The notes under the pieces are model-generated. The model worked only from the letters and a program-made list of their open reading frames with translations. It searched no databases and had not been told where the DNA came from. The translations under genes and the position numbers were made by a program. A stretch of DNA of 64,000 nt from Elymus sibiricus. Taxonomy: Eukaryota > Streptophyta > Magnoliopsida > Poales > Poaceae. Shown in pieces: positions 43,560 to 54,877 of the stretch (within the stretch, counting starts at the first letter, position 1; each line of letters begins with the position of its first letter). The stretch covers positions 241,353,904-241,417,903 of the forward strand of contig CM077674.1 in NCBI GenBank assembly GCA_039707655.1. The letters are read 5' to 3'.

Positions 43560-45500
43560 GCAGGTGGGTCCCAGCTGTCAGGGGGAGGAATCATTTTTTG
43601 CGCGAATAAGGAGACACTTCCTTGCGTGTGAAGATGTAACTGGTGGGTCCAGCTGTCAGCCTCACCGCGTACAGTCCTCTTCCGATGGCTGTCATTCATT
43701 GACCACGTTGACTATGCCGCGCCGGGAGCACCAAGGCGGTGGACGACGGCGAGGCCTAGGAAGGGAACGACGTGGAGCCGGGGAAGACGCGGCAGTGGAT
43801 GCCCACGCTGAGGGGAGTACAAGCGTTGACTGGTTCGGCTGCGGTGTGAGGCTGCTGTCGCCGGAGAATAATAGGGGATGTGGGTGAGTAGAGGGAAGGC
43901 CTGGCCAATGGTAGGAGTAGGGTGGGGCGGTGAGGCATGCGCGGCAGCACAGCCAGCCACGGGAGGCAGGAGCAGGCGGTCCCACTGGCGCTGGTTTGGG
44001 AGGCTGGAGCAGGAAGATCAGAGGTTGAAGAAGTAGCACGGCCGTTGGATTAACATCCAATGGTCACTGCTGCTAGAATCGTTTGTTGACTAAGTTGACA
44101 AAGCCCTGTGTACGCGTCAACCTAGTAGTCCCACAAGTCAGCCTCTAAATCTGGTAGGTCCCAGCTATCATGAGGAGGAATCATTTTTTTTCGTAATAAG
44201 GCGGCACTTCCTTCCGTGCGACGATAGAGCCGGTGGGGCCCAACTGTCAGGGGTGGAATCATTTTTTTCTCACGTAATAAGGAGGCACTAGCTTCCATGT
44301 GGCCATGCACCATGTGGGTCCCTACTGTTAGCCTCTCCACTTACATCCCGCTTCCGTGTGGCCATGCACCATGGCTATCGTTTGTTGACCACGTTGACCA
44401 TGCCGCGCCGATAGAACCAACGCGGTGGACGATGGCGAGACCCAGGAAGGGGACGACCCGGAGCCGGCGAAGACACAGCAGTGGACGCCCACGCTGAGGA
44501 GAGTATGAGGGTTGACTGGTTCGGCTGCGGTGTGAGGCTGCCATCACCGGAGAATAACATGAGGTGTGGGTGAGTAGAGGGATGGCCTGGCCAGCGCTGG
44601 GAGCAGGAGGGGCGGTAGGGCCTGCACGGCAGCACAGCCGGCCACGGGAGGCGGGAGCAGGCGGTCCCACCGGCGCTGGTTTGGGCGGCTGGAGCAAGAA
44701 GATCAGAGATTGAAGAAGCAGCATGGCCGCGTTGGATTAACATCCAACGGTCACGGCTGCTAGAAACGTTTGGTGACTGAGTTGACAAAGCCCTGCGTAC
44801 GCGTCAATTTAGTAGGCCCACAAGTCAGTCTCCAAATTTGCTGGGGCCCAGCCGTCATGCGGAGGAATCTTTTTTTTGCGTAATAAGGAGGCACTTCCTT
44901 CCATGCAAAAATATTGCTGGTGGGTTCTAACTGTCAGGGGGAGGAGTCATTTTTTATTCATAATAAGGAGGCACTTGCTTGCGTGCGGCCATGGACCATG
45001 TGGGTCCCTACTGTTAGCGTCTCCATGTACATCCCTCTTCCGATGGCTATCGTTTGTTGACCACGTTGACCACGCCGCGCCGATAGAACCAACGCGGTGG
45101 ACGACGGCGAGTCCTAGGGAGGAACGACCGGTAGCCGGTGAAGACCCAGAAGTGGATGCCAACGCGGAGGGGAGTACGAGGGTTGACTGGTTTGGCTGCG
45201 GTGTGAGGCCGCCGTCGCCGGAGAATAACAGGAGGTGTGGGTAAGTAGAGGGATGGCCTGGCCAGCGATGCGAGTAGGGCGGAGCGGTGAGGCCTGCGCG
45301 GCAGCATAGCCGGCCACGGGCGGCGAGAGCAGGCGGTCCCGCCGACGGTGGTTTGGACGGCTGAAGCAAGAAGATCTGAGATTGAAGAAGCACGACAGCC
45401 GTTGGATGTCCATCCAACGGCCTCTACTGCTAGAATCGTGTGTTGACTATAAGTTGACAAAGCCTTGCATTCGCGTCAACTTAGTAGGCCAACAAATCAG
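43560..45500. repeat. Three tandem units of about 680 bp
   Basis: Three diverged direct copies: the GACCACGTTGAC word lies at about 43698, 44384 and 45059 (685 and 672 bp apart). Each unit contains AATAAGGAGGCACTT, GTGGGTCC..CTGTCAG, a GAGTACGAGGGTTGACTGGTT block and GGTTTGG..GGCTG..GAAGATC. A fourth, partial and more diverged copy of the first part lies at 46250-46400. Open frames in them are not conserved as proteins. Confidence 0.85.
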
Positions 45501-46250
45501 CATCACATCAGTGGCGGATAGCATACAACCCATTTAGTATTTTTAATAATTTACAACCCATTTTTTAATTCCTATGGAATTTACTGCAGCCCATTTATTG
45601 TTTCTAACACTACAGCCCATTTTCTAGCCAGGGCCAGGGTTAAAAATTTCAACCAAACTTCCCACATTTTGGTGGGGTCTGAATTATTTTTATCCTGAAA
45701 TTTTGATTCAGATTCAATCTAATATCAAAATTATTTTATATTAGGTTGAAATCCAATGAAATTTTGCGCGCGCAACAAAAAAATGTAATGAAATTAAAAA
45801 TCTCAAAATCCAAAAAAAACTAATTTTCAAACTAATTGCCGGTTCGCTGTGTTTTTTTATATTTACAGCCCATTTATTATTAATTCAAGCCCATTTTATG
45901 GGCAAGCCGAATGCACCCCTCCTCATTTTTGCAACCCAGCCGGGTGGAGAAAAACAAGTTGGCCTGCGTTGGGTATTCGTAAAAAAAACTGGGCTAGCCA
46001 TTCTCACAAAGGAAAAAAATAGTTGGGCTGGTTATTTGGTAGACATAAAATAATAGCCTGGGCTACACGGGCCACAGCCCCTGCACAGACCAGTTGATAC
46101 CCTGCTGCGTCTCAGCAACAAAAAAACATCTCTCAAAAAAATGCATGATCTGCTGGGTCCCTGCTGTCAGCAGCTCCTTGTGCAATTCTCTCCTTTATTG
46201 AGTACGTTGACAATGGCGTCGGACCCAGATGTCAGCAAATCATTAGGGGG
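45500..46250. other. AT-rich segment with recurrent AGCCCATTT words
   Basis: No coding potential. ACAACCCATTT, GCAGCCCATTTA, ACAGCCCATTTT, ACAGCCCATTTA and CAAGCCCATTTTA recur between 45520 and 45900, and GGGCT words afterwards. It looks like a decayed repeat inside the transposon. Confidence 0.6.
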
Positions 46251-46330
46251 AAGTTTTTTCTTTTCTTGTAGTAATAAGGAGGCACTTGCCTGAGTACGGC
46301 CATGGCCCTGGTGGGTTCCTACTATCATCC

Positions 46331-46800
46331 TCACGACGTACAGTCATCTCCTGATTCCTCTCGTTTGTTCACCATGTTGACAACGCGAGACGGCAGTGCC
46401 ACGGCTAGCGCAACAAGGCGAAGGACGACGGAGAGGGCCTCGCGGGCCCTACGGATGGTCTGGTACAGCGCCCGCTGCTCATACAGGAAGCCAAGATCAT
46501 CGGCCCCTATGTCTGCGATGGCATTGTCGTTCGCCTGTTCACCGGCGATTTGTCCCTCCGCAAGCCGATGCTCGTTGAGGAGACGGAGGTTGTAGCACTG
46601 GTCCTCCTGTGCTTGCCAGAACACCGACACCGGCGGCATTGGTAGCTCTTCTGCCATTAGGGCATCGAAGTGCGGCCGCACCTGCTCTATGGTGAACACG
46701 GCATGAACCGGCGCGGGCGGTGGCGCTGGCTCCTGGTCGGAAGCCTCGTCCATCGTCTGGTCATCGTCGCTGAGCTCGGCGAGTCCGCTGGCGAGCCAGC
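46331..46800 (-). CDS. Unrecognised protein, inverted relative of the gene at 47138
   Basis: A minus-strand frame ends at 46331. The part that resembles the neighbour runs from about 46800 down: WLASGLAELSDDDQTMDE, APVHAVFTIEQVRPHF, FWQAQEDQCYNLRLLNEHRLAE. The plus-strand gene has WLAGRQ..MEDV, SPVHCTMTIGEARAQY, FRQAQADATYNHQLLQEHLQAE in the same order. The frame is open upstream to 46990, but that part overlaps promoter-like DNA of the plus gene, and no convincing start codon is seen, so the N-terminus may be missing. The C-terminus ends in a VVNMVNKRE stretch that corresponds to the start of a 680-bp-type repeat. I do not recognise the family; helical and acidic-to-neutral character only. 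Confidence 0.45.
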
Positions 46801-47061
46801 ATGTCCGGCTACTGCACCGGACCACTGCCAAGCCCGCGTCTGAATGCCCTGGCCCACCCAAACCCCCTCCCTCGCCCGCATGCGCTTCTCGCCCGAAACG
46901 GTCAGCGCCGCCCGCGCCGCTTCCCGGAGCAGGCGACTGCTCCGCGTTCAAACGACACAACTGATGTCCGTCTGTCCGTCTACCGCCCACATTAATGACA
47001 CGTGGTTGCCGAGGCGGCTACTCAGGCGCCACCCATCCGTCCCTCTGCCGCCAACCATTGC

Positions 47062-47069
47062 TATATAAA
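47062..47069 (+). promoter_or_regulatory. TATA box of the gene at 47138
   Basis: TATATAAA in CTATATAAAC, 69-76 bp before the ATG, followed by a CT-rich leader ending in CACCATGGC. This is a textbook plant core promoter arrangement. Confidence 0.7.
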
Positions 47070-47137
47070 CTGCTGCCCCGGCCATAGCCGCAGTCATCCG
47101 CCTCCGTTCCCTTTCTCCTCTCCACACCACTTCCACC

Positions 47138-47690
47138 ATGGCTTCCTCGCGCTCCACCGCTCTCCGGGACGGGCGGACGGCGGACCAGAAGAAGGAGATG
47201 GCCGCCATTGTTGCCGACTGGCTGGCCGGCAGGCAGCCGGAGGACAACGATGTCCCAATGGAGGACGTGGTCGTCAATGAGCTGGCGCCACCCTCTTCCG
47301 CGCCATCCTCGCCGGTGCATTGCACCATGACCATCGGTGAGGCCCGTGCCCAATACATGGATATGGTGCGGGAGCAGCGATAGGAGCAGTTCCGACAGGC
47401 GCAGGCCGACGCCACCTACAACCACCAGCTCCTCCAGGAGCACCTGCAGGCGGAGGAGTAGATCGTTGCGGACCTGGCGGAGCAGGTGGCGCTGCTCGAG
47501 TCCTACCGCTCCGCCCGTAAGAGCCGCCTCGAGCGCTGGTGGTACTGCCAGCGGGTGCCGGAGGTATTGGCCGCCTACAAGGAGGGCGACGAGGCGGGCG
47601 AGGCGCTGTTTGGCGAGACAGACGACGAGGCGGAGGACATCGCCGGCTCCGCCGAGGCCTCGCCCCGCCGGCAACGAAGAGGATGACTTC
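47138..47690 (+). pseudogene. Unrecognised protein gene with two in-frame stops
   Basis: Start at 47138 (ACCATGGCTTCC, strong plant context; MASSRSTALRDGR). After 81 codons TAG (47381-47383) interrupts, then TAG again at 47459-47461, and the same frame continues (VALLESYRSARKSRLERWW) to about 47685. The protein is mostly helical, rich in Ala, Glu and Gln, with a coiled-coil-like middle. The C-terminus runs into a minisatellite encoding EDIAGSAEASPRRQR-like units. It resembles the inverted gene at 46331-46800. The family is unknown to me; because it lies in a transposon it may be a TE-carried or captured gene. TATA box and initiation site are well kept. Confidence 0.55.
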
Positions 47691-47850
47691 GCCGGCTCGG
47701 CCGAGGCCCCGCCCCGCCGGCAACGAGGTAGAGGACATCGCCGGCTTCGCCGAGGCCCCGCCCCGCCGGCAACGACACGGAGGACATCGCCGGGTCCGCT
47801 GAGGCCCCGCCCCACTGCCAACGAAGTGGAGGACTTCGCCAGCGCCACCA
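47632..47850 (+). repeat. GC-rich minisatellite of about 45-48 bp units
   Basis: Five imperfect copies of GAGGACATCGCCGGCTCCGC followed by CGAGGCCCCGCCCCGCCGGCAAC. Small unit-length differences throw the gene at 47138 out of frame. Confidence 0.85.
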
Positions 47851-48061
47851 GAAATGGGGAACGGGCGCCGGACATCATAGATTAGGTTAATTAATTATAC
47901 ATCCAGAGCCGGATGAGCACCGCTATTTAGTTGAAGAATGTCCGAAATGTAATGAGATCCGGGCATGTTTGAAATCCAGCCGTGTTTGAATGAATTTAGT
48001 CCGGTTAGTTCGAATTGTTGTCTCAGAGGCATTAGACGAACATGCAGAACAATACGTACTA
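47851..48061. other. 3' flank of the gene at 47138
   Basis: AT-richer DNA with TTAATTAATTATAC (47887) and several short A/T words suitable for 3' processing. No gene seen up to the MITE. Confidence 0.5.
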
Positions 48062-48075
48062 GTCCATCCGTCCTA

Positions 48076-48080
48076 AAATA
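48076..48080. repeat. Target-site duplication of the Copia element, left copy (AAATA)
   Basis: AAATA before TGATGGGG and again at 56641-56645 after TTTCCAACA. Confidence 0.93.
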
Positions 48081-49842
48081 TGATGGGGAACGAAGCATGA
48101 AAATCAAAAAAATTCCTACGAACACCCAAGATCTATCTAGGAGAAGCATAGCAACGAGAGGGGAGAGTGTGTCTACGTACCCTCGTAGACCGAAAGCGGA
48201 AGCGTATATAACGCGGTTGATGTAGTCATACTCTTCGCGATCCGATCACGATCCAACCGATCTAGTGCCGAACGGACGGCACCTCCGAGTTTAGCACACA
48301 TGCGGCTTGATGACGTCTCCTCCTCCTTGATCCAGCAAGAGAAGGCAGAGAAGTAGATGGGATCATAACCAGCACGATGGCGTGGTGGTGATGGTGGTGG
48401 TGGAGCACCGACAGCGCTTCGCTAAGCGTCGTCGGGACGAGGTGGTGGTGTAACGGGAGAGAGAGGGGCGCCCAGGGGCTGGTGTGTTGATCTGTGGATC
48501 TCCGCTCCTCTGGTGCGCCCCCTCCCCTCTATTTATATAGGTGGAGGGGCTAGGAGTCCATCCCTACTCCTAATAGGAGTTGGCGCTAAGGGGAAGGAGT
48601 CCTACTCCTAGTAGGAGTTGGATTCCTAGTCCCCTTCCACATGTCTTAGCCACATGGGACTCTTAGGGGCTGGTGCGCCTGGCCCATGTAGGCCAGGGTA
48701 CCCCCCTTCAGCCCATGCTGGCCTATGGGACGTGGTGGACCCACTTGTGGACTTCCGGACCCCTCTGGAAGTTTCTGGAACCTTCTGGAAGCTTCCCGGT
48801 ACAATACCGAAAAAATCAAACTTTTCCGAAACCCTGAAAACAACTTTCCATATATAAATCTTTACCTCCGGACCATTCCGAAGCTCCTCGTGACATCCGG
48901 GATCTCATCCGGGACACCGAACAACATTCGGTACCAACATTAAAATATCCCAATATTACTCTAGCGTCACCGAACGTTAAGCGTGCGGACCCTACGGGTT
49001 CGAGAATCCTGTAGACATGACCGAGACACCTCTCCGGTCAATAACCAATAGCGGAACCTGGATGCCCATATTGGTTCCTACATATTCTATGAAGATCTTT
49101 TATCGGTTGAACCATGATGTCAAGGATTCGGTTAATCCCGTATGCAATTCCCTTTGTCCGGCGATATGTTACTTGCCCGAGATTCGATCATCGGTATCTC
49201 CATACCTAGTTCAATCTCGTTACCGACAAGTCTCTTTACTCGTTTTGTAATACAAGATCCTGTGACAAACTCATTAGCCACATTGCTTGCAAGCTCTTTA
49301 CGATGTTGTATTACCGAGAGGGCCCAGAGATATCTCTCCGTCACACGGAGTGACAAATCCCAGTCTCGATCCATGCAACCCAACAGACACCTTTGGAGAT
49401 ACCTGTAGAGCACCTTTATGATCACCCAGTTACGAAGTGATGTTTGATAGCACACAAGGTATTCCTCTGGTATCCGGGAGTTGCATGATCTCATGGTCTT
49501 AGGAATAGATACTTGACATGAAGAAAGCTATAGCAATAAACTCAAGTGATACGATCAAATGCTAAGCTTACGGTTCGGTCTTGTCCATCACATCATTCTC
49601 CTAATGATGTGATCCCGTTATCAAATGACAACTCATGTCTATGGTCAGGAAACCTTAACCATCTTTGATCAACGAGCTAGTCTAGTAGAGGCTCACTAGG
49701 GACATAGTATTTGTTTATGTATCTACACATGTATTTAAGTTTCCGGTCAATACAATTCTAGCATGAATAATAAACATTTATCATGAACAAGGAAATATGA
49801 TAATAACCAATTTATTATTGCCTCTTGGGCATATTTCCAACA
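48081..49842 (-). repeat. Copia 3' LTR
   Basis: Minus-strand TGTTGGAAATATG at 49842, ends CCCCATCA at 48081. Nearly identical to 54878-56640. Contains a nest of CTCCTAxTAGGAG palindromic words (about 48567-48625) downstream of the TATA box. Confidence 0.95.
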
Positions 49843-49857
49843 GTCTCCCACTTGCAC
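49843..49857 (-). other. Copia polypurine tract
   Basis: GTGCAAGTGGGAGAC on the minus strand directly before the 3' LTR; the AAGTGGGAGA core is typical of the Angela/BARE group. Confidence 0.85.
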
Positions 49858-50869
49858 TAGAGTCAATAATCTAGTTTACATAGTTATGAATCTAACACCC
49901 AACGAGTTCTGGGGTTGATCATGTTTTGCTCATGGGAGAGGTTTTAGTCAACGGGTATGCAACATTCAGATCCGTGTGTACTTTGCAAATCTCTATGTCT
50001 CCGTCCTTGATCCAATCATGGATGGAGTTGAAAGGGCGTTAAATATGCGCTTCACATGTAAATCCCGCCACGACGCTCGGTTTGGAACTACTCCAAATGA
50101 CTGCTCCACTTTACGTATTCGGTTCGAGAGTCAGGGTCATCCAGATCAGCGTCAAAGCTTGCATCGACGTAAACCTTTACGACGAACTCTTTGTTACCTC
50201 CATAAACGAGAAACATTTCCTTAAGTTACTTAAGGATTATTTTTTGACCGCTGTCCAGTGATCCACTCCTGGATCACTCTAGTACCCCCTTGCCAGACTC
50301 ACGGCAAGGCACACAACAGGTATGGTACACAGTATGGCATACATTATAGAGCCCATGACTGAGGCATAGGGGACGACCTTCGAGCTTTGAGTCTCACTCA
50401 ATTTCACACCTTGCAACACAGGCAAGAACTTCTTCTTTGACTGGTCCTTTTTGAACTCCTTCAAAAACTTGTAAGGTATGTGCTCTGTGAAAGTCTTATT
50501 AGGCGTCTTGATCTATCTCTATAGATCTTGATGCCCAATATGTAAGCTGCTTTTCCTAGGTCTTCCTTTGAAAAACTCCTTTCAAACAACCCTTTTATGC
50601 TTTCCAGAAATTCTACATCATTTCCAATCAACAATATGTCATCCACATATACTATCAGAAATGCTACAGAGCTCCCACTCACTTTCTTGTAAATACAAAT
50701 TTCTCCGTAAGTTTGTATAAAACCAAAAGCTTTGATCACCTCATCAAAGCGAATATTCCAACTCCGAGATGCTTGCACCAGTCAATAGATGGATCGCTGG
50801 AGCTTGCATACTTTGTTAGCATCCTTAGGATCGACAAAACCTTCTGGTTGCATCATATACAACTCTTCC
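49858..50869 (-). pseudogene. Copia reverse transcriptase C-terminus and RNase H
   Basis: RT continues after a one-T frameshift at about 50872-50876. A TGA at about 50777 precedes QASRSWNIRFDEVI; the catalytic YVDDILLIGND is at about 50625-50655. A further shift near 50461 separates the connection segment, where LSETQSS..PYASVMGSIMYA leads into RNase H. RNase H is partly readable between 50275 and 50040 (VYVDASFDADLDD with the first acidic residues) and then decays in stops. It would copy the RNA and remove it from the hybrid in the particle. Confidence 0.85.
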
Positions 50870-52339
50870 TTAAGAAAACCCGTTAAGGAATGCCGTTTTG
50901 ACGCCCATTTGCCAGATCTCATAATCATAAAATGCGGCAATTGCTAACATAATTATAACAGACTTAAGCATCGCTACGGGTGAGAAAGTCTCATCGTAGT
51001 CAACCCCTTGAACTTGTCGGAAACCCTTTGCGACAAGTCGAGCTTTATAGACGGTGACATTACCATCAGCGTCTGTCTTCTTCTTAAAAATCCATTTATT
51101 CTCAATGGCTTGCCGATCATCGGGCAAGTCCACCAAAGTCCATACTTTGTTCTCATACATGGATCCTATCTCGGATTTCATGACCTCAAGCCATTTGTTG
51201 GAATCCGGGCTCATCATAGATTCTTCATAGTTCGTAGGTTCGCCATTGTCTAACAACATGACTTCCAGGACTGGATTACCATACCACTCTGGTGCGGAGT
51301 GTGTCCTGGTCGACCTACAAAGTTTAGTAGTAACTTGATCTGAAGTTTCATGATCATCATCATTAGCTTCCTCTCCGGTTGGTGTAGGCATCACGGGAAC
51401 TGCTTTCTGTGATGTACTACTTTCCAATTCGAGAGAAGGTACGATTACCTCATCAAGTTCTACTTTCCTCCCACTAACTTCTTTCGAGAGAAACTCCTTC
51501 TCTAGAAAGGACCCATTCTTGGCAACAAAGATCTTGCCCTTGGATCTGTGGTAGAAGGTATACCCAATGGTCTCTTTAGGGTATCCTATGAAGACGCACT
51601 TCTTCGCTTTGGGTTCGAGCTTATCAGGCTGAAGCCTTTTGACATATGCGTCGCATCCCCAAACTTTAAGAAACGACAGCTTAGGTTTCTTGCCAAACCA
51701 CAACTCATACGGTGTCGTCTCAATGGATTTAGACGGTGCCCTATTTAAAGTGAATGCGGCTGTCTCTAATGCATAACCCCAAAATGATAGTGGCAAATCG
51801 GTAAGAGACATCATAGAACGCACCATATCCAATAGAGTACGATTACGACGTTCGGATACACCATTACGCTGTGGTGTTCCAGGTGGCGTGAGCTGTGAAA
51901 CAATTCCACATTGTCTTAAATGCATACCAAACTCGTAACTCAAATATTCACCTCCACGATCAGATCGTAGAAACTTAATTTTCTTATTACGATGATTCTC
52001 CACTTCACTCTGAAATTCCTTGAACTTTTCAAATGTTTCAGACTTGTGTTTCATTAAGTAAATATATCCATATCTACTCAAATCATCTGTGAAGGTAAGA
52101 AAATAATGATATCCACCGCGTGCTTCAACACTCATCGGACCGCATACATCGGTATGTATTATTTCCAATAAGTCACTAGCTCGCTCCATTGTTCCGGAGA
52201 ACGGAGTTTTAGTCATCTTGCCCATGAGGCATGGTTCACATGTCTCAAATGATTCATAATCAAGAGATTCCAAAAGTCCATCAGCATGGAGTTTCTTCAT
52301 GCGCTTTACACCAATATGACCTAAGCAGTAGTGCCACAA
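50870..52339 (-). pseudogene. Copia integrase and N-terminal reverse transcriptase
   Basis: A 489-codon open stretch. It begins in the GAG-pre-integrase/zinc-binding region (WHYCLGHIGVKRM, CEPCLMGKM), then the catalytic core with all three acidic residues: D in HTDVCGPM (about 52145), D in LRSDRGGEY (about 51955), E in NGVSERRN (about 51860). A linker with the VFIGYPKETIGYTFY block follows, then RT fingers (NKWIFKKKTDADGNV, YKARLVAKGF, TFSPVAMLKSV). It stops where an extra T shifts the frame at the TAFLNG motif. This is the best-preserved coding part of the element. Confidence 0.93.
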
Positions 52340-53600
52340 TCATGTGGTACTATCATCATTAAGTTTGCATCTTTTGGCATTAATATTATGAACATGTGTA
52401 TCACTACGATCGAGATTCAGTAAACCATTCACATTGGGTGCATGATCATGAAAGATATTACTCATATAAACAGAATAACCATTATTCTCTGACTTAAATG
52501 AATAACCGTCTTGCAATAAACAATATCCAGATATAATGTTTTATGCTCAACGCAAGCACTAAATAACCATTATTTAGGTTTAATACTAATCCCGAAGGTA
52601 TTACGAGCATGCCGATGGTGATCATATCAACCTTGGAGACACTTCCAACACACATCGTCACCTTGCCCTCAGCTAGTCTTCGTTACTCCGCAGCTCCTGC
52701 TTCGAGTTACTAATATTAGCAACTGAACTGGTATCAAATACCCAGACGCTACTACGAGCACTAGTGAGGTACACATCAATAACATGTATATCAAATATAC
52801 CTATGTTGACATTGCCAGCCTTATTATCTGCCAAGTACTTGGGGCAGTTCCGCTTCCAGTGACCATTCCCTTGCAGTAGAAGCACTCAGTCTCAGGTTTG
52901 GGTCCAACCTTGGGTTTCTTCACGAGAGCGGCAACTGTCTTGCCATTCTTGAAGTTTCCCTTCTTTCCCTTGCCCTTCTTGAAACTGGTGGTCTTATTAA
53001 CCATCAACAGTTGATGCTCCTTCTTGATTTCTACTTTCACGGCCTCAAGTACCGTGAATATCTCGGGGATTGTTTACTCAATCCCTTGCATATTATAGTT
53101 CATCACAAAGCCCTTATGGCTTGGTGGCAGTGACTGGAAAACTCTGTCAATCGCTCTCTTATCTTGAAGATTAACTCCCACTTGATTCAAGCGATTGTAG
53201 CACCCAGACACTCTGAGCACATGCTCACTAACTGAGCTATTCTCCTCCATCTTGCAGGCAAAGAACTTGTCAGAGGTCTTATACCTCTCAACACGGGCAT
53301 GAGCCTGAAATACCAATTTTAGCTCTTGGAACATCTTATATGCACCGTGGCGTTCAAAACATCTTTGGGGCCCTGATTTCTAATTCGTAAAGCATGGCGC
53401 ACTGAACTATCGAGTAGTCATCAGAATGTGCCTGCCAGACGTTCACAACATCCACAGACGACGCTAGAGGGGTTGGCACATCGACCGGTGCATCAAGGAC
53501 ATAAGCCTTCTGTGCAGCAGTGAGGACAATCCTCGGACTACGGACCTAGTCCGCATAATTGCTTGCAATATCTTTCAACTTAGTCTTTCTCTAGGAACGT
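52340..53600 (-). pseudogene. gag: Copia gag and aspartic protease
   Basis: Gag is readable from about 53570 down in pieces (SVDVVNVWQAHSDDY; FACKMEENSSVSEHVLRVSG; QSLPPSHKGFVMNYNMQG, TAA at 53074-53076). Lys-rich KKGKGKKGNF precedes the CCHC zinc knuckle (CFYCKGNGHWKRNCPK, 52810-52880), which is split by a one-base shift. In the protease (about 52700-52780) the active site reads VFDTSSVANISNSK, with DTS in place of DTG. From 52672 to 52340 stops are frequent. At least four lesions are present. Confidence 0.85.
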
Positions 53601-54863
53601 ATTAAAAAACAGGAGCTACAGCGCGAGCTATTGATCTACAACATAATTTGCAAAGACAATTTAGGCTATGTTCATGATAATTAGTTCAGTTAATCAAATT
53701 ACTAATGAACTCCCACTTAAATCAACATCCCTCAAGTTGTCTAAGTGATACATGATCCAAATCAACTAACCAATGTACGATCATCACGTGAGATGGGGTA
53801 GTCATCAATGGTGAACATCTCTATGTTGATCATATCTACTATATGACTCATGTTCGACCTTTCGGTCTCCTGTGTTCCGAGGCCATGTCTGTACATGCTA
53901 GGCTCGTCAAGTTTAACCCCAAGTATTCTGCATGTGTAAAACTGGCTTACACCCGTTGTATGCGAACGAAGAGTCTATCACACCCGATCATCACGAGGTG
54001 CTTCGAAACGACAAACTTTCGCAACGGTTCATACTTAGGGAGAACACAATTTCTTAAAATTAAGTGAAGGGATCATCTTATAATGCTACCGTCGTCCTAA
54101 GCAAAATAAGATGCATAAAAGTATAAACATCACATGCAATCAATATGTGACTTGATATGGCCATTATCATCTCGTGCCTTTGATCTCCATCTCCAAAGCA
54201 CCGGCATGATCTCCATTGTCACCGGCATGACACCATGATCTCCATCATCGTGTCGTCACATGGTCGTCTTACCAACTATCGCTTCTACAACTATTGCTAA
54301 CGCATAGCGATAAAGTAAAGCAATTACATGGCGATTAATAAATTAAAGACAACCCTATGGCTCCTGCCGGTTGCCGTACTCATCGACATGCAAGTCATGA
54401 ACCTATTACAAAACATGATCATCTCATACATCAACATATATCACATCATGTTTTGGCCATACCACATCACAACATGCCCTGCAAAAACAAGTTAGACGTC
54501 CTCTACTTTGTTGTTGCAAATTTCATGTGGCTGCTATGGGCAACTAGCAAGAACCGTTCTTACCTACGCAAAGCCACAACGGTGATAATCAAGTTGCCTT
54601 TTAACCTTCTACAAGGACCACCTTCGTCAAATTAGATTCAACTAAAGTAGGAGAGACAGACACCCGCTAGCCACCTTATGCAAAACAAGTTGCATGTCAG
54701 TCGGTCGAACCAGTCTCATGTGCGAGGACATGTAAGGTTGGTCCGAGCCGCTTCATCCCACAATACTGCCGAATCCAAATAAGACAAGAGAGGTAAGCAA
54801 TTTGAGCATCAACGCCCACAACTTTTGTGTTCTACTTGTGCATATACATCTACACATAGACCT
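53601..54863 (-). other. Copia 5' leader
   Basis: Untranslated leader between primer-binding site and gag on the minus strand, about 1.25 kb. No conserved ORF. Copia elements of this group have a long structured leader with dimerisation and packaging signals; none can be pinpointed by eye. Confidence 0.65.
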
Positions 54864-54876
54864 AGCTCTGATACCA
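54864..54876 (-). other. Copia primer-binding site (initiator Met tRNA)
   Basis: TGGTATCAGAGCT on the minus strand, one base after the 5' LTR end, complementary to the 3' end of plant initiator methionine tRNA. Confidence 0.93.
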
Positions 54877-54877
54877 C

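Larger units (their letters stand above)
41796..48061. mobile_element. Probable CACTA-type DNA transposon, one end visible
   Basis: CACTACAAAAAAAAG starts abruptly in the RLG4 integrase after TAG (41793-41795, possible 3-bp target duplication). CACTA-type ends of Triticeae elements begin CACTACAAGAAAA. The next 250 bp contain many TATGACA-type words in both orientations, as subterminal repeats would. The right end is given only up to the Thalos-like MITE; I found no matching inverted end and no transposase, so the true boundary is unknown and may lie further right or outside the window. The interior holds tandem arrays and two related genes. Confidence 0.5.

Noticed and set aside
46255..46275. 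TTTTCTTTTCTTGTAGT as the right end of the CACTA-like element
   Set aside because: It looks like a reverse CACTA end, but the flanking AATAAGGAGGCACTT belongs to the internal 680-bp repeat, the final G is missing, and no matching 3-bp duplication is present.
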